From Veillonellaceae bacterium DNF00626 (GTDB lineage: Bacteria > Bacillota > Negativicutes > Veillonellales > Dialisteraceae): 64,000 nt of DNA. The stretch spans positions 5,668-69,667 of the forward strand of contig KQ960828.1 in assembly GCA_001553355.1 (NCBI GenBank), given 5' to 3'. A program made the translations under genes and the position numbers. Below, one piece after another: positions 1-8,621 of the stretch (the first letter of the stretch is position 1; each line of letters starts with the position of its first letter). The notes under the pieces were generated by a model. The model made no database searches. It saw only the letters and a list, made by a program, of their open reading frames with translations, and was not told the DNA's origin.

Positions 1-2646
1 TCTGTTTCAAAGACTATTACCGTAGGGGGTAAGAAATATAATGTGCCTGAATCGAATCAATTAAAAGATATTACATGGAAAGATGATGGACAAGGACAAT
101 ACGAGTACACGCCGGAACAGGAGACACCACCGGAAGATTTTACAACGAAAACGGAATTTACTGAATCTATCACCGGTGATAAGGCGACGGATGTGATTTA
201 TGAAAAAGCCGGTATTTTGAAAGAGCCCGGGAAATATGAACTGAATCGTGATATTAAGATTAAAACGGATGGTAGCGCAGGTATTTATCATTTGAGTAAT
301 TCTGCCATAAGCATAAGCGGCCCAGAGAATATGCTTTCTATTGAGGACATGTATAAGAATGGTACTGATAATGATAATGGAATGGTTTATGGAGTTTCTT
401 TGGATGACGAAGGGGAGATTGATATTAAGGTTAAGAAACTTAATGTTTCCGCAGATAGTACATCAAATTATGCTAATTTGACGTTTGGAATTGCTTCGGG
501 TATTTTAGGACATTCAGTAAAAGGAAATATTTCAATTACGGGTGATGTAGATGTCAAGGTTCATGGAAATAATGTAGTGGCCGGTGTATATGCTGTGGAA
601 AAGCATAGTGTAACTATTAGTGGTAATCTTTTTATGGTAGGAGATACGGCAGATACTTGGGGCGTAGACAATACGAGTGTTTTTTATGGAAACTTCAGTC
701 ATTATCAGACGAATGGTATCTATGCAGGCTTTAATAGCGGTAAGGTACATATAAATGGTGATGTAAATATGGCTGTTAAAGGGACCGGTATGCAAGCGAA
801 TGCTAATTCGGAAATCACTGTTACCGGTGGTGGTACCGTGCGGATTGCTAAGGACATGAATGCTGATCAGTATGCTTTGGAAGCAGAAGCGGGTGTGGTA
901 AGTTTCCATTATGCCAAAGCAGGAGAAACCTTATCTGAAAAGGATGTGACAGTAGAAGGGAATATCGGTGTTTTGAATAAGAGTTCCGGACTTTCACCGA
1001 ATGAGGATAATGCGGCTACTGACATATATTTAGGACTTAATACGGCAAATTCTAAATGGACCGGTGTTGCCTTTAATCAGTTTAATGAACAAGGAAAAGA
1101 TGGCGGTAAAATTCATCTTTATTTAGGCAATGGAGCTACGTGGAATCATGAAAAAGTCGGTATGACTCATAGTGATTATAAAAATAGCCATATTTATGAA
1201 CTTATAGGTGATGATAAAGGTGGTGTTATTAACCAAAACGATGCAAGTGATATCATCATTGATAAAATGAGTGGTAAGTATACGGTATTTATGGCACATC
1301 AAAACAAAGGTCTTACGAAAGATGACTACAAAGTAGGAAATGTATACGTGAAAGATGCTAATAGTGGTGCTGAAGTAACCATGATTACCGATACAAGTGG
1401 AAATATTGATATGACGAAAGAGGAAGAAGTTTATCAGGTACTTGATACATTAGCCGGTAAACTCTTCTATCAGGCCGGCAATACAAATTTGACGGGGAAA
1501 GTGGCTATTGCCGAAGGATTGACAACAGCATCTGCAGTAAAAGAAATGGGAAATATTTCCTTTAATAAAGCAAAACAGGGACAGGGAAGTGTGGTAAGAG
1601 ATAGTATTAAGCCAAAGATACCGACACCGCAACCCGGACCACAACCCGGACCGCAACCCGGACCGCAACCGCCGACATCGGAAGATAAACCGGTAGAAAC
1701 GCTTATGATGAATGGCGGGAAGAATGCGATGGCATTGGCAGCTACTATTTGGATTTCCAATAATAATGATTTGCAGCGTCGCATGGGAGATATTCGTTTG
1801 AGTCAATCGAAAAATGGTCTCTGGGCACGGTATTTAGGCGGTAAGAATGTATGGAATCCGACTCAGACGAATATTGATCAGCAATATAATAATATTCAAA
1901 TAGGTTATGATACGAAAGTTAATGGATGGACTGTCGGAGGTGCATTTGATTATGGCACATCCAATGATAAGTATTTCATCAAGGATATTTATAAATTGGC
2001 AGATGCGTCAGGTGATGGTAAAGAAAAGCAATATACTTTCGCACTGTATGGGTCCAGACAATTTGAGGATGGACAATATGTAGATATCATCTTTAAAGGT
2101 GCGAAGGTAAATAGTCAGTATGCTTTGAATTATTTGGGTAAACAGATGAAAGGGGATTATAACGTTAATGGTGTGTCTATCAGCGGTGAATATGGTAAGA
2201 GAATCTCTGATGGAAATACATATATTGAGCCATCTATCGAATTTACAGCAGGGCATTTAAGTGCTGCGGATTATAAGGCATCCAGTACTTTCAAGAATAG
2301 AGGAATTGAAAATGCAAATATGACTATTCATCAAGATGCTTTCAATACTCTTCGCGGAAGATTGGGCTTAGCTGCAGGTTATCAGACGGAAAAGAGTAAT
2401 GCTTTTGTGAAACTTTCATTGAATAAGGAATTTGGAGGAGATATCAAAGCAACTTTCCGTGCTGATGGAGATATAAAAAATAATCCTACGACACTTAGTT
2501 TGAAGGATACGTGGCTTGATGTAGAAGTAGGTGGAAGTTATCTCATGGATAAAGATACTTATCTTTATGCTAATCTTACAAAGAGCTTTAGTGCTATTCT
2601 AAAGACTGAATGGAGATTGGATGCAGGCATTCGTCTGGCATTCTAA
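1..2646 (+). CDS. Autotransporter, C-terminal part (5' end outside the window)
   Basis: The reading frame is open from base 1, so the true start lies upstream; 881 codons are visible. The first ~540 codons form a repetitive, Gly/Asn/Asp-rich, beta-strand-like passenger with no recognisable catalytic motif. A Pro-Gly-Gln linker follows at codons ~541-560. Codons ~600-881 look like an autotransporter beta-barrel: alternating aromatic and polar strands, GYDTKVNGWTVGGAFDYG, and a final strand ending in Phe (DAGIRLAF). The family is secreted across the inner membrane, inserts its barrel in the outer membrane and displays the passenger, often as an adhesin. The passenger function here is unknown. 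The gene ends just before a bidirectional terminator. Confidence 0.85.
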   Translation, partial: SVSKTITVGGKKYNVPESNQLKDITWKDDGQGQYEYTPEQETPPEDFTTKTEFTESITGDKATDVIYEKAGILKEPGKYELNRDIKIKTDGSAGIYHLSNSAISISGPENMLSIEDMYKNGTDNDNGMVYGVSLDDEGEIDIKVKKLNVSADSTSNYANLTFGIASGILGHSVKGNISITGDVDVKVHGNNVVAGVYAVEKHSVTISGNLFMVGDTADTWGVDNTSVFYGNFSHYQTNGIYAGFNSGKVHINGDVNMAVKGTGMQANANSEITVTGGGTVRIAKDMNADQYALEAEAGVVSFHYAKAGETLSEKDVTVEGNIGVLNKSSGLSPNEDNAATDIYLGLNTANSKWTGVAFNQFNEQGKDGGKIHLYLGNGATWNHEKVGMTHSDYKNSHIYELIGDDKGGVINQNDASDIIIDKMSGKYTVFMAHQNKGLTKDDYKVGNVYVKDANSGAEVTMITDTSGNIDMTKEEEVYQVLDTLAGKLFYQAGNTNLTGKVAIAEGLTTASAVKEMGNISFNKAKQGQGSVVRDSIKPKIPTPQPGPQPGPQPGPQPPTSEDKPVETLMMNGGKNAMALAATIWISNNNDLQRRMGDIRLSQSKNGLWARYLGGKNVWNPTQTNIDQQYNNIQIGYDTKVNGWTVGGAFDYGTSNDKYFIKDIYKLADASGDGKEKQYTFALYGSRQFEDGQYVDIIFKGAKVNSQYALNYLGKQMKGDYNVNGVSISGEYGKRISDGNTYIEPSIEFTAGHLSAADYKASSTFKNRGIENANMTIHQDAFNTLRGRLGLAAGYQTEKSNAFVKLSLNKEFGGDIKATFRADGDIKNNPTTLSLKDTWLDVEVGGSYLMDKDTYLYANLTKSFSAILKTEWRLDAGIRLAF
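1630..1665 (+). repeat. Three 12-bp tandem repeats coding the PGPQ linker
   Basis: Three near-identical copies of CAACCCGGACCG/A lie head to tail, followed by a partial copy. They encode (Gln-Pro-Gly-Pro)n between passenger and barrel. The copies are almost identical at the DNA level, so length variation by slippage in 12-bp (four-codon, in-frame) steps is plausible. Confidence 0.85.
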
Positions 2647-2710
2647 AAAAGTATGAAAAATTAAGAGGGAGGACATCTCAATGAGGGATGTTCTTCTTTT
2701 ATGTATGTAT

Positions 2711-2746
2711 AAACCCCCGAAGACCATTCGTAGTCTTCGGGGGTTT
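2711..2746. terminator. Bidirectional intrinsic terminator
   Basis: A perfect 14-bp stem (AAACCCCCGAAGAC and its complement) encloses an 8-nt loop, with A/T tracts on both sides. It lies between the convergent autotransporter and aldolase genes and can serve both. Confidence 0.85.
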
Positions 2747-2785
2747 TCTCATTCTTATTTATTTTTGCGGTGATTTTTTCACTTA

Positions 2786-3718
2786 TTAAATACTATTTGC
2801 ACAACCTAATGCAGTGTCTATTTTGTGTATGACCATTTGTTTTACTGCTTCTCTGGCAGGCTTTAGATATTCGCGGGGATCAAAATTCTCCGGATGTGTC
2901 ATGAGGCTTTCACGGATAGCAGCGGTCATGGCAAGACGAATGTCGGTGTCAATATTAATTTTACATACTGCCATGGTGGCTGCTTTTCTTAGCATATCCT
3001 CAGGTACTCCTTTGGCCCCAATGACTTTACCACCAAATTCATTACATTTTTGTACATATTTTTGGATAACAGTGGATGCTCCATGAAGTACGATGGGATA
3101 GTTTGGTAGAAGTTTTCCTACTTTTTCTAATCGTTCATAATCTAAGTAGGGATCACCACTGTATTTGTATGCACCGTGGCTGGTGCCGATGGCGATGGCA
3201 AGGGAGTCACAGCCGGTGAGGGCTACAAATTCTGCAGCTTCTTCAGGGTCGGTGAAGATGGCATCTTTTGCGTCTACACTTACCATGTCTTCTACACCTG
3301 CTAAGCGACCTAATTCAGCTTCAACTACAACTCCGTGAGCGTGGGCATATTCTACTACTTGTTTTGTGATTTTTACATTTTCGTCAAATGAATATTTTGA
3401 GCCGTCGAACATGACGGAGGTGAATCCGCCGTCAATGCATTCTTTGCATACCTGGAATCCTGATCCGTGATCTAAATGGAGTGTTACGGGGATTTCCGGG
3501 TATTGTTCAATGGCGGTTTTAACCAGACTGACGATATATTCTTGCCCGGCATATTTTCTTGCACCTTCAGAGGCTTGTAAGATGACCGGGCATTGTTTTT
3601 CTCGAGCACCTTCCATAATTCCTTGAATGATTTCCATATTGTTTACGTTAAATGCGCCTATGGCATAGTGACCGGCATAGGCTTTTTCAAACATTTTTTT
3701 TGTTCCTGTAAGGGCCAT
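2786..3718 (-). CDS. fba: Class II fructose-bisphosphate aldolase
   Basis: Reversible cleavage of fructose-1,6-bisphosphate to dihydroxyacetone phosphate and glyceraldehyde-3-phosphate in cytosolic glycolysis and gluconeogenesis. The 310-aa protein matches the Zn-dependent class II family. Metal and phosphate sites are recognisable in LHLDHG, VEAELGRLAG, AIGTSHGAYK and VLHGAS. The length is typical for the short class IIA/B form. The start is supported by AAGGAAGG upstream. The gene stands alone between two plus-strand genes. A close relative such as tagatose-bisphosphate aldolase cannot be excluded, but the lone housekeeping context favours FBP aldolase. Confidence 0.93.
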   Translation of the reverse strand: MALTGTKKMFEKAYAGHYAIGAFNVNNMEIIQGIMEGAREKQCPVILQASEGARKYAGQEYIVSLVKTAIEQYPEIPVTLHLDHGSGFQVCKECIDGGFTSVMFDGSKYSFDENVKITKQVVEYAHAHGVVVEAELGRLAGVEDMVSVDAKDAIFTDPEEAAEFVALTGCDSLAIAIGTSHGAYKYSGDPYLDYERLEKVGKLLPNYPIVLHGASTVIQKYVQKCNEFGGKVIGAKGVPEDMLRKAATMAVCKINIDTDIRLAMTAAIRESLMTHPENFDPREYLKPAREAVKQMVIHKIDTALGCANSI

Positions 3719-3873
3719 ATGTATTCCTTCCTTTCTTTTTTTACATAGGAAGTGGATAAAGAAGTATCTATTCCTTGTTTATATTTGTATTATACTTGAG
3801 AAAATATAATATTTCCATAGGAAAAAATGATTTGGGTATGGGATATAAATTTTTGGATTGAAAAATATCTATA

Positions 3874-3901
3874 TTAAGTATGCAAAAGATGGTATACTTA
3901 A
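3874..3901 (+). promoter_or_regulatory. Inverted repeat and -10 element upstream of yajQ-cbi
   Basis: TTAAGTAT (3874-3881) and ATACTTAA (3894-3901) form a perfect 8-bp inverted repeat with a 12-nt spacer. The right arm overlaps a -10-like TATACT at 3893-3898; no good -35 is visible. The arrangement suits an operator for the yajQ-cbiDETFGHJC transcript. The regulator is unknown. Confidence 0.4.
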
Positions 3902-3974
3902 GATAAATGACGGATGAGCTTTTTGGAATAAATATTGATTTAAATTTTTATTTTTATGGATGAGGAGAGTTATT

Positions 3975-4466
3975 ATGGCAAAGGATTATTCTTTTGATGT
4001 GGTTTGTCGTACGGATTTACAGGAAGCGATGAATGCTGTGAATCAAGCGGCAAAGGAAATAGGAACGCGTTATGATTTCAAAGGGAGTAAGAGTTCTGTT
4101 TCTCTTGATGGGGCAGTGATTACTTTGGTGGGGGATGATGATTTTAAGCTTCGCCTGGTTCGTGAAATTGTAAATGGAAAGTTGGTGAAGCGCGGTATTT
4201 CTTTGAAGAATATTGAGGAGAAGAAGAAGGAGGCTGCTGCCGGTGGTACGGTGCGTCAGCTTTTGGAATTAAAGAATGGTATTCCGTCTGAGCTTGCAAA
4301 GGATATTGTTAAGAGGGTGAAGGCATCAAAGATTAAGGTGTCGGCAAAAATTAATGGTGATGAGCTTCGTGTGAGCGGTAAGGATAAGGATGATTTGCAG
4401 GCATGCATTGCTTTCCTGCGAAAAGAAGAGTTACCTTGTGAATTGCAGTTTGTAAATTATAGGTAG
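3975..4466 (+). CDS. yajQ: YajQ family nucleotide-binding protein
   Basis: The 163-aa product has the YajQ/UPF0234 opening MAKDYSFDVV followed by NQAAKEIGTRYDFKGSKSSV. Members are two-ferredoxin-fold proteins that bind nucleotides; a c-di-GMP effector role is known for some homologues and is only inferred here. An in-frame ATG lies at 3960, but the ATG at 3975 is correctly spaced from AGGAG and gives the usual family length. cbiD follows after only 12 nt, so yajQ appears to be the first gene of the cobalamin operon, which is an odd pairing. Confidence 0.9.
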   Translation: MAKDYSFDVVCRTDLQEAMNAVNQAAKEIGTRYDFKGSKSSVSLDGAVITLVGDDDFKLRLVREIVNGKLVKRGISLKNIEEKKKEAAAGGTVRQLLELKNGIPSELAKDIVKRVKASKIKVSAKINGDELRVSGKDKDDLQACIAFLRKEELPCELQFVNYR

Positions 4467-4478
4467 GGATGAGGTTGT

Positions 4479-5594
4479 ATGAAGGCTGAAGAAATGATAG
4501 GCAAGGAGCTTCGTGAGGGGTTTACTACCGGTGCGACGGCAACGGCGGCTATGAAGGCGGCTGTGCTTGCTATTCATGGTGAGTTTCCGAAACGTGTGAC
4601 GGTGCTTTCGCCGCAACGTACGGAACTTAGGCTTCCGGTGAAGGAGGCATCGGCTAAGGGAAATATAGGTACTGCCACCGTGTTAAAAGATGGTGGGGAT
4701 GATCTGGATTGTACTCATGGTACACCGATTATTGTTACTGTGGAGTTGACGGACACGCCGGGGATGGAGCTTCGTGCCGGTAAAGGGGTAGGTACGGTGA
4801 CGAAACCCGGGCTTCAGGTGCAAGTGGGGCGTCCGGCAATTAATCCGGGGCCGCAAATCATGCTTCGTTATGTGTATGAAGAGTTGGTGGCACCGGATCA
4901 TGGCTGTATTGTGACGATTAGTATTCCTAAAGGCGAGGAGTTGGCAAAGCAGACTTTGAATCCTACGTTGGGCGTAGTAGGTGGTATTTCTGTTTTGGGC
5001 ACGACGGGCATTGTAAAGCCGATGAGTGAGGATGCTTATAAGCGTTCACTTACACCGCAAGTGTCTGTGGTGTGGTCTGCCGGTATTCGTACAGCTGTTT
5101 TATGTCCGGGGCGTATTGGCGAACGGGCGGCAGCTATCATGGGTATACCGAAGGAATCTATCATTGAGACGAGTAATTATATCGGGTATATGATGGAGCA
5201 GTGTGTGGCAAAAGGATTTACGAAGATGCTTCTTATCGGGCATATGGGGAAGTTGGTGAAAGTGGCGTCCGGAAGTTTTCATACGTATAATCGAAATAGT
5301 GATGGCCGTATGGAAACGATGGGTGTTTATGCAGCCATGAATGGAGCGCCTGCTGATGTGGTGAAGGAAATCATGGCATGTAATACGACGGATGGCGCAG
5401 CTATGGTAGTGGAGCGTGAAGGGCTTAATATGATTTATCAGCAAATGGCGGAAAGAGCGCAGGTACGTTGTGAACGGTATATTTTTGGTAAGTCTCGAAT
5501 GGGTGTGATTTTTGCCGGAATGGATGGTTCTATTCAAGCTATCAGTACACGGGCAAAGGAAATATTAGAAGAGGAAAAATGGAACATACATTGA
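4479..5594 (+). CDS. cbiD: Cobalt-precorrin-5B (C1)-methyltransferase CbiD
   Basis: SAM-dependent C1 methylation of the corrin ring in the anaerobic (early cobalt insertion) B12 route. The 371-aa length is usual for CbiD. The N-terminus carries the family hallmark REGFTTGATATAAMKAA (from residue ~9), and the Gly-rich stretch KGVGTVTKPGLQVQVGRPAINPGP is split over residues ~106-130. Its 3' end overlaps cbiE by 16 nt, indicating translational coupling. It is the first cbi gene of a block in which nearly all genes overlap. Confidence 0.95.
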   Translation: MKAEEMIGKELREGFTTGATATAAMKAAVLAIHGEFPKRVTVLSPQRTELRLPVKEASAKGNIGTATVLKDGGDDLDCTHGTPIIVTVELTDTPGMELRAGKGVGTVTKPGLQVQVGRPAINPGPQIMLRYVYEELVAPDHGCIVTISIPKGEELAKQTLNPTLGVVGGISVLGTTGIVKPMSEDAYKRSLTPQVSVVWSAGIRTAVLCPGRIGERAAAIMGIPKESIIETSNYIGYMMEQCVAKGFTKMLLIGHMGKLVKVASGSFHTYNRNSDGRMETMGVYAAMNGAPADVVKEIMACNTTDGAAMVVEREGLNMIYQQMAERAQVRCERYIFGKSRMGVIFAGMDGSIQAISTRAKEILEEEKWNIH

Positions 5595-6205
5595 TTGTAG
5601 CCGGTATTGGACCCGGCGATAGGGATTATATTTTGCCAAAGGCACTTCAGACGATTGAGTCGGCTCATTATTTAGTGGGTGGTCATCGTGCACTTTCTGA
5701 TTATGCAAAGGAGTCACAGGAAACGTATCCGGTGACGGGAAAATTATCAGAGCTTGCTGAATGGTTGGAAAAGGCATTAATGCATGACGATGTGGTAGTC
5801 ATGGTTAGTGGTGATCCGGGGTACTATAGTTTGCTTCCTTGGCTGAAGAAGCGTTTTTCATCAGTGAAGATAGAGGTAATTCCCGGTATTTCGTCTATAC
5901 AAGCGGCTTTTTCGCTTTTAACGGAACCGTGGCAGGGTGCGTCGTGGCTTTCTTTTCATGGACGGATGCCGGATGATAAGGATTTAATTTATGGCAAGGG
6001 ACGAAAGTTGGCGTTTCTTACAGATTATGAGCATAATCCGGCGTATATTGCATTGTACTTGATGGAAAGGGGGTGGCCGAAGGAAACAGAAGCGGCGGCA
6101 TGTGAGCATATTTCTTATGAAAATCAAGCGGTAAGACGTAGTACATTAGAAGATATTTCCCATTTAGATGGGTTTGGTGAATCAGTGATGGTGGTGATTG
6201 GATGA
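5579..6205 (+). CDS. cbiE: Cobalt-precorrin-7 (C5)-methyltransferase CbiE
   Basis: Methylates C5 of the corrin ring; with CbiT it does the work of the single fused CobL of the aerobic pathway. The 208-aa protein has the tetrapyrrole methylase fold: GIGPGDRDYILPKAL near residue 8 (SAM/tetrapyrrole loop) and MVSGDPGYYSLLPWL near residue 79. It begins inside cbiD and its stop overlaps the cbiT start by 4 nt. Here CbiE and CbiT are separate genes, as in most anaerobic pathways. Confidence 0.93.
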   Translation: MEHTLIVAGIGPGDRDYILPKALQTIESAHYLVGGHRALSDYAKESQETYPVTGKLSELAEWLEKALMHDDVVVMVSGDPGYYSLLPWLKKRFSSVKIEVIPGISSIQAAFSLLTEPWQGASWLSFHGRMPDDKDLIYGKGRKLAFLTDYEHNPAYIALYLMERGWPKETEAAACEHISYENQAVRRSTLEDISHLDGFGESVMVVIG

Positions 6206-6783
6206 AGCAGGTTTTAGGAATTTCAGATGATGAGTTTATTCGTGGCAAGGTGCCTATGACGAAGGCAGAAATACGTGCTATGGTGATGGTGAAGGCACAG
6301 ATTGATGAAACGGATGTGGTGGCAGATATAGGAGCCGGTACAGGGTCTATTACTATTGAGGCGGCACGTTGTGCGTATCGTGGAGAAGTGTATGCCATTG
6401 AACGAAATCCTGAGGGGATTGATTTAATAAAGCAGAATGCAGAGAAATTTGGTTGTAAAAATATTCATCTCATCAGTGGCGTAGCACCGGATGCTATGGG
6501 GGAACTTCCAAAATTAGATGTGATTATTATCGGTGGTACCAGCGGAAATATGCACGAAATATTAAATCGCGCAACAGATTTATTGAAGCCCGGCGGTCGT
6601 ATGGTTTTAACTTCGGTAACGGCAGAAACGACGGGAGAAATTGTGAAAGAGTTTAAGGATAGACCTTTTGAAGTAGAAGGTTTTCAAATACAGATTAACC
6701 GATTACGGAAATTAGGTCGTTATCATTTATTTAATCCTATTAGTCCGGTATTTATTTTTACAGCATATATGAAGGAGGCATAG
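6202..6783 (+). CDS. cbiT: Cobalt-precorrin-6B (C15)-methyltransferase (decarboxylating) CbiT
   Basis: Methylates C15 and decarboxylates the ring C acetate side chain. The 193-aa protein is a class I Rossmann methyltransferase: the SAM motif ADIGAGTGSITIEAA lies near residue 40, VYAIERNPEG follows as the ribose-binding strand, and IIIGGTSGNM is the motif IV region. The length is typical of free-standing CbiT. It overlaps cbiE by 4 nt and ends 3 nt before cbiF. Confidence 0.93.
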   Translation: MKQVLGISDDEFIRGKVPMTKAEIRAMVMVKAQIDETDVVADIGAGTGSITIEAARCAYRGEVYAIERNPEGIDLIKQNAEKFGCKNIHLISGVAPDAMGELPKLDVIIIGGTSGNMHEILNRATDLLKPGGRMVLTSVTAETTGEIVKEFKDRPFEVEGFQIQINRLRKLGRYHLFNPISPVFIFTAYMKEA

Positions 6784-6786
6784 CGG

Positions 6787-7563
6787 ATGGCAAAAATTTA
6801 TTTTATCGGTGCCGGGCCCGGAGATCCGGAGTTGATTACTATTAAAGGTCAGCGTCTTATTGGTGAGGCTGATGTGGTTATTTATGCCGGTTCTTTGGTT
6901 AATCCGGAAATATTAAAGTATGCACGGAAAGATGCTGCTATTTATAATAGTGCCATGATGAATTTGGATGAAGTTCTTCAGGTAGAGCTTGAGACATTGA
7001 AGAAGGGGCAAGTAGTAGCTCGTGTGCATACGGGAGATCCGGCTATTTATGGAGCTATTCAAGAACAGATGGATGGGCTTCGGAAAGCAGGAATCAAAGA
7101 TGAAGTGATGGAAGTTATTCCCGGGGTAAGTTCATTTTTAGCGACAGCGGCAGCGTTAAAGCAGGAATATACGCTTCCAAATGTTTCGCAAACGATTATT
7201 GTCACACGTATGGAAGGTCGTACACCTATGCCGGCTAAGGAAAAACTCTATATGCTTGCACAGCATCAAGCGACTATGTGTATTTTCCTTTCTGTTCAAG
7301 GCATTGATGTAGTGATGTCGCAGTTGAAAGAGGGAGGCTATCCCGGAGACACACCGGTGGCAATTGTTGTACGGGCTACATGGCCGGATCAAAGAATTAT
7401 TCGAGGAACTATTGATACGATTGCTGAAATTATTCATAAAGAAGGGGTAGTACGACAAGCTATGATTGTGGTAAGTCATGTACTTAATTCTGATTATGAA
7501 TTGTCTAAGCTTTATGATAGTCAATTCACCACCATGTTCCGTGATGGAACGGATAAGAAATGA
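6787..7563 (+). CDS. cbiF: Cobalt-precorrin-4 (C11)-methyltransferase CbiF
   Basis: Adds the C11 methyl group. The 258-aa tetrapyrrole methylase has GAGPGDPELITIKG near residue 7, VIYAGSLVNPEIL (typical of CbiF/CobM), VHTGDPAIYGAIQEQM near residue 83 and VIPGVSSFLATAAAL near residue 113. These signatures separate it from CbiE and CbiH. The stop overlaps the cbiG start (ATGA), so translation is probably coupled. Confidence 0.95.
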   Translation: MAKIYFIGAGPGDPELITIKGQRLIGEADVVIYAGSLVNPEILKYARKDAAIYNSAMMNLDEVLQVELETLKKGQVVARVHTGDPAIYGAIQEQMDGLRKAGIKDEVMEVIPGVSSFLATAAALKQEYTLPNVSQTIIVTRMEGRTPMPAKEKLYMLAQHQATMCIFLSVQGIDVVMSQLKEGGYPGDTPVAIVVRATWPDQRIIRGTIDTIAEIIHKEGVVRQAMIVVSHVLNSDYELSKLYDSQFTTMFRDGTDKK

Positions 7564-8621
7564 AATATGCAGTTATTTCGGTATCAAAAGAAGGCGCACA
7601 ATTAGGCGCTAAGGTACGGAGAGCCTTAGGCGGAAATGGCACTTTATATGAACGGTATGGTTCGGAAAGTGGTGAGGATGCTATATATTTCAATCGTACG
7701 GTGGCACTGACGGCAGATATATTTTCTCAGTACGATAGAATTTTGTATATTATGGCGACAGGAATTGTTATTCGTGCCATTGCGCCACATGTGGTCAGTA
7801 AAGCCAGTGATCCTGCCATTGTTTGTATGGATGAGTGCGGCATGCATTGTATTTCTTTGTTATCCGGTCATTTAGGCGGAGCGAATCAATGGACGAGAGT
7901 TATTGCAGAAGCTATTGGTGCGGACCCGGTTATTACGACTGCTACTGATGTTCATAAGCGCCATGCACCGGATGATGTGGCGCGGGAATTGATGATGCGC
8001 GTAGAGCCTTTGGGTGCTTTGAAGCCGGTGAATAGCGTTATTGCTGCCGGGGGTGCTTGTCCTTGGTTTCTTGATAAAACTATGGATGGGGCAGAGGAAA
8101 TAGAAAATATTTTGAGGGCAAAGGAAATCTCCGTAGAAGATGTAGAAAATATATCTAAAGAGAATTATGAGGCTTGCGTGATTATTTCTGAAAGAAATAT
8201 ACGAAGCAAAAAGCCATTTGTGTGGCTTCGGCCTAAAAATGTGTATGTAGGGATAGGTTGTAAGCGTGGTACGGCAGAAGAGTTAATTAAAGATGCTTTT
8301 TACCGGGCATTGGAAACAGCAGGTGTTCATATTTATCAGGTGGCATCATTGGCAAGTGTGGATCTTAAAGCCGATGAAAAAGGTTTGCTTGATTTTGCAC
8401 AGCATATGAATGTACCTATTCATTTTTATAAGTCAGAGGAATTAAAGCGGATATCTGAAGTGGAACCTATGGAAATATCCGCATTTGTAGAAAAAACGAT
8501 AGGAGTGGGAAACGTATGTCAAACAGCAGCATTGAAGGAATCGAAACAAGGGAAAATTGTTCTTGCGAAAACCAGATACAAGAGTGTCACGGTAGCCATT
8601 GCCAAGGGATTGTCCGTGTAG
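7560..8621 (+). CDS. cbiG: Cobalt-precorrin-5A hydrolase CbiG
   Basis: Opens the delta-lactone of cobalt-precorrin-5A and releases acetaldehyde, the step that lets the anaerobic route contract the ring without oxygen. The 353-aa protein has the three expected parts: an N-terminal region with SGHLGGANQWTRVIA (~residue 102), a variable middle, and a CobE-like C-terminal domain starting near VYVGIGCKRGTAEELI (~residue 228). Its last 106 nt are also the start of cbiH in another frame, and the CbiG end (VTVAIAKGLSV) matches the family, so this is a true dual-coding overlap. Confidence 0.93.
   Translation: MKYAVISVSKEGAQLGAKVRRALGGNGTLYERYGSESGEDAIYFNRTVALTADIFSQYDRILYIMATGIVIRAIAPHVVSKASDPAIVCMDECGMHCISLLSGHLGGANQWTRVIAEAIGADPVITTATDVHKRHAPDDVARELMMRVEPLGALKPVNSVIAAGGACPWFLDKTMDGAEEIENILRAKEISVEDVENISKENYEACVIISERNIRSKKPFVWLRPKNVYVGIGCKRGTAEELIKDAFYRALETAGVHIYQVASLASVDLKADEKGLLDFAQHMNVPIHFYKSEELKRISEVEPMEISAFVEKTIGVGNVCQTAALKESKQGKIVLAKTRYKSVTVAIAKGLSV

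Noticed and set aside
5100-5537. 145-codon minus-strand ORF opposite cbiD
   Set aside because: It lies wholly opposite a strongly recognised gene, has no Shine-Dalgarno sequence and a His/Arg/Thr-rich, non-protein-like composition. The same holds for the other minus-strand ORFs opposite plus-strand genes, for example 1450-1806, 4683-4901, 7156-7524, 10336-10704, 28100-28402, 49069-49461 and 53171-53491.
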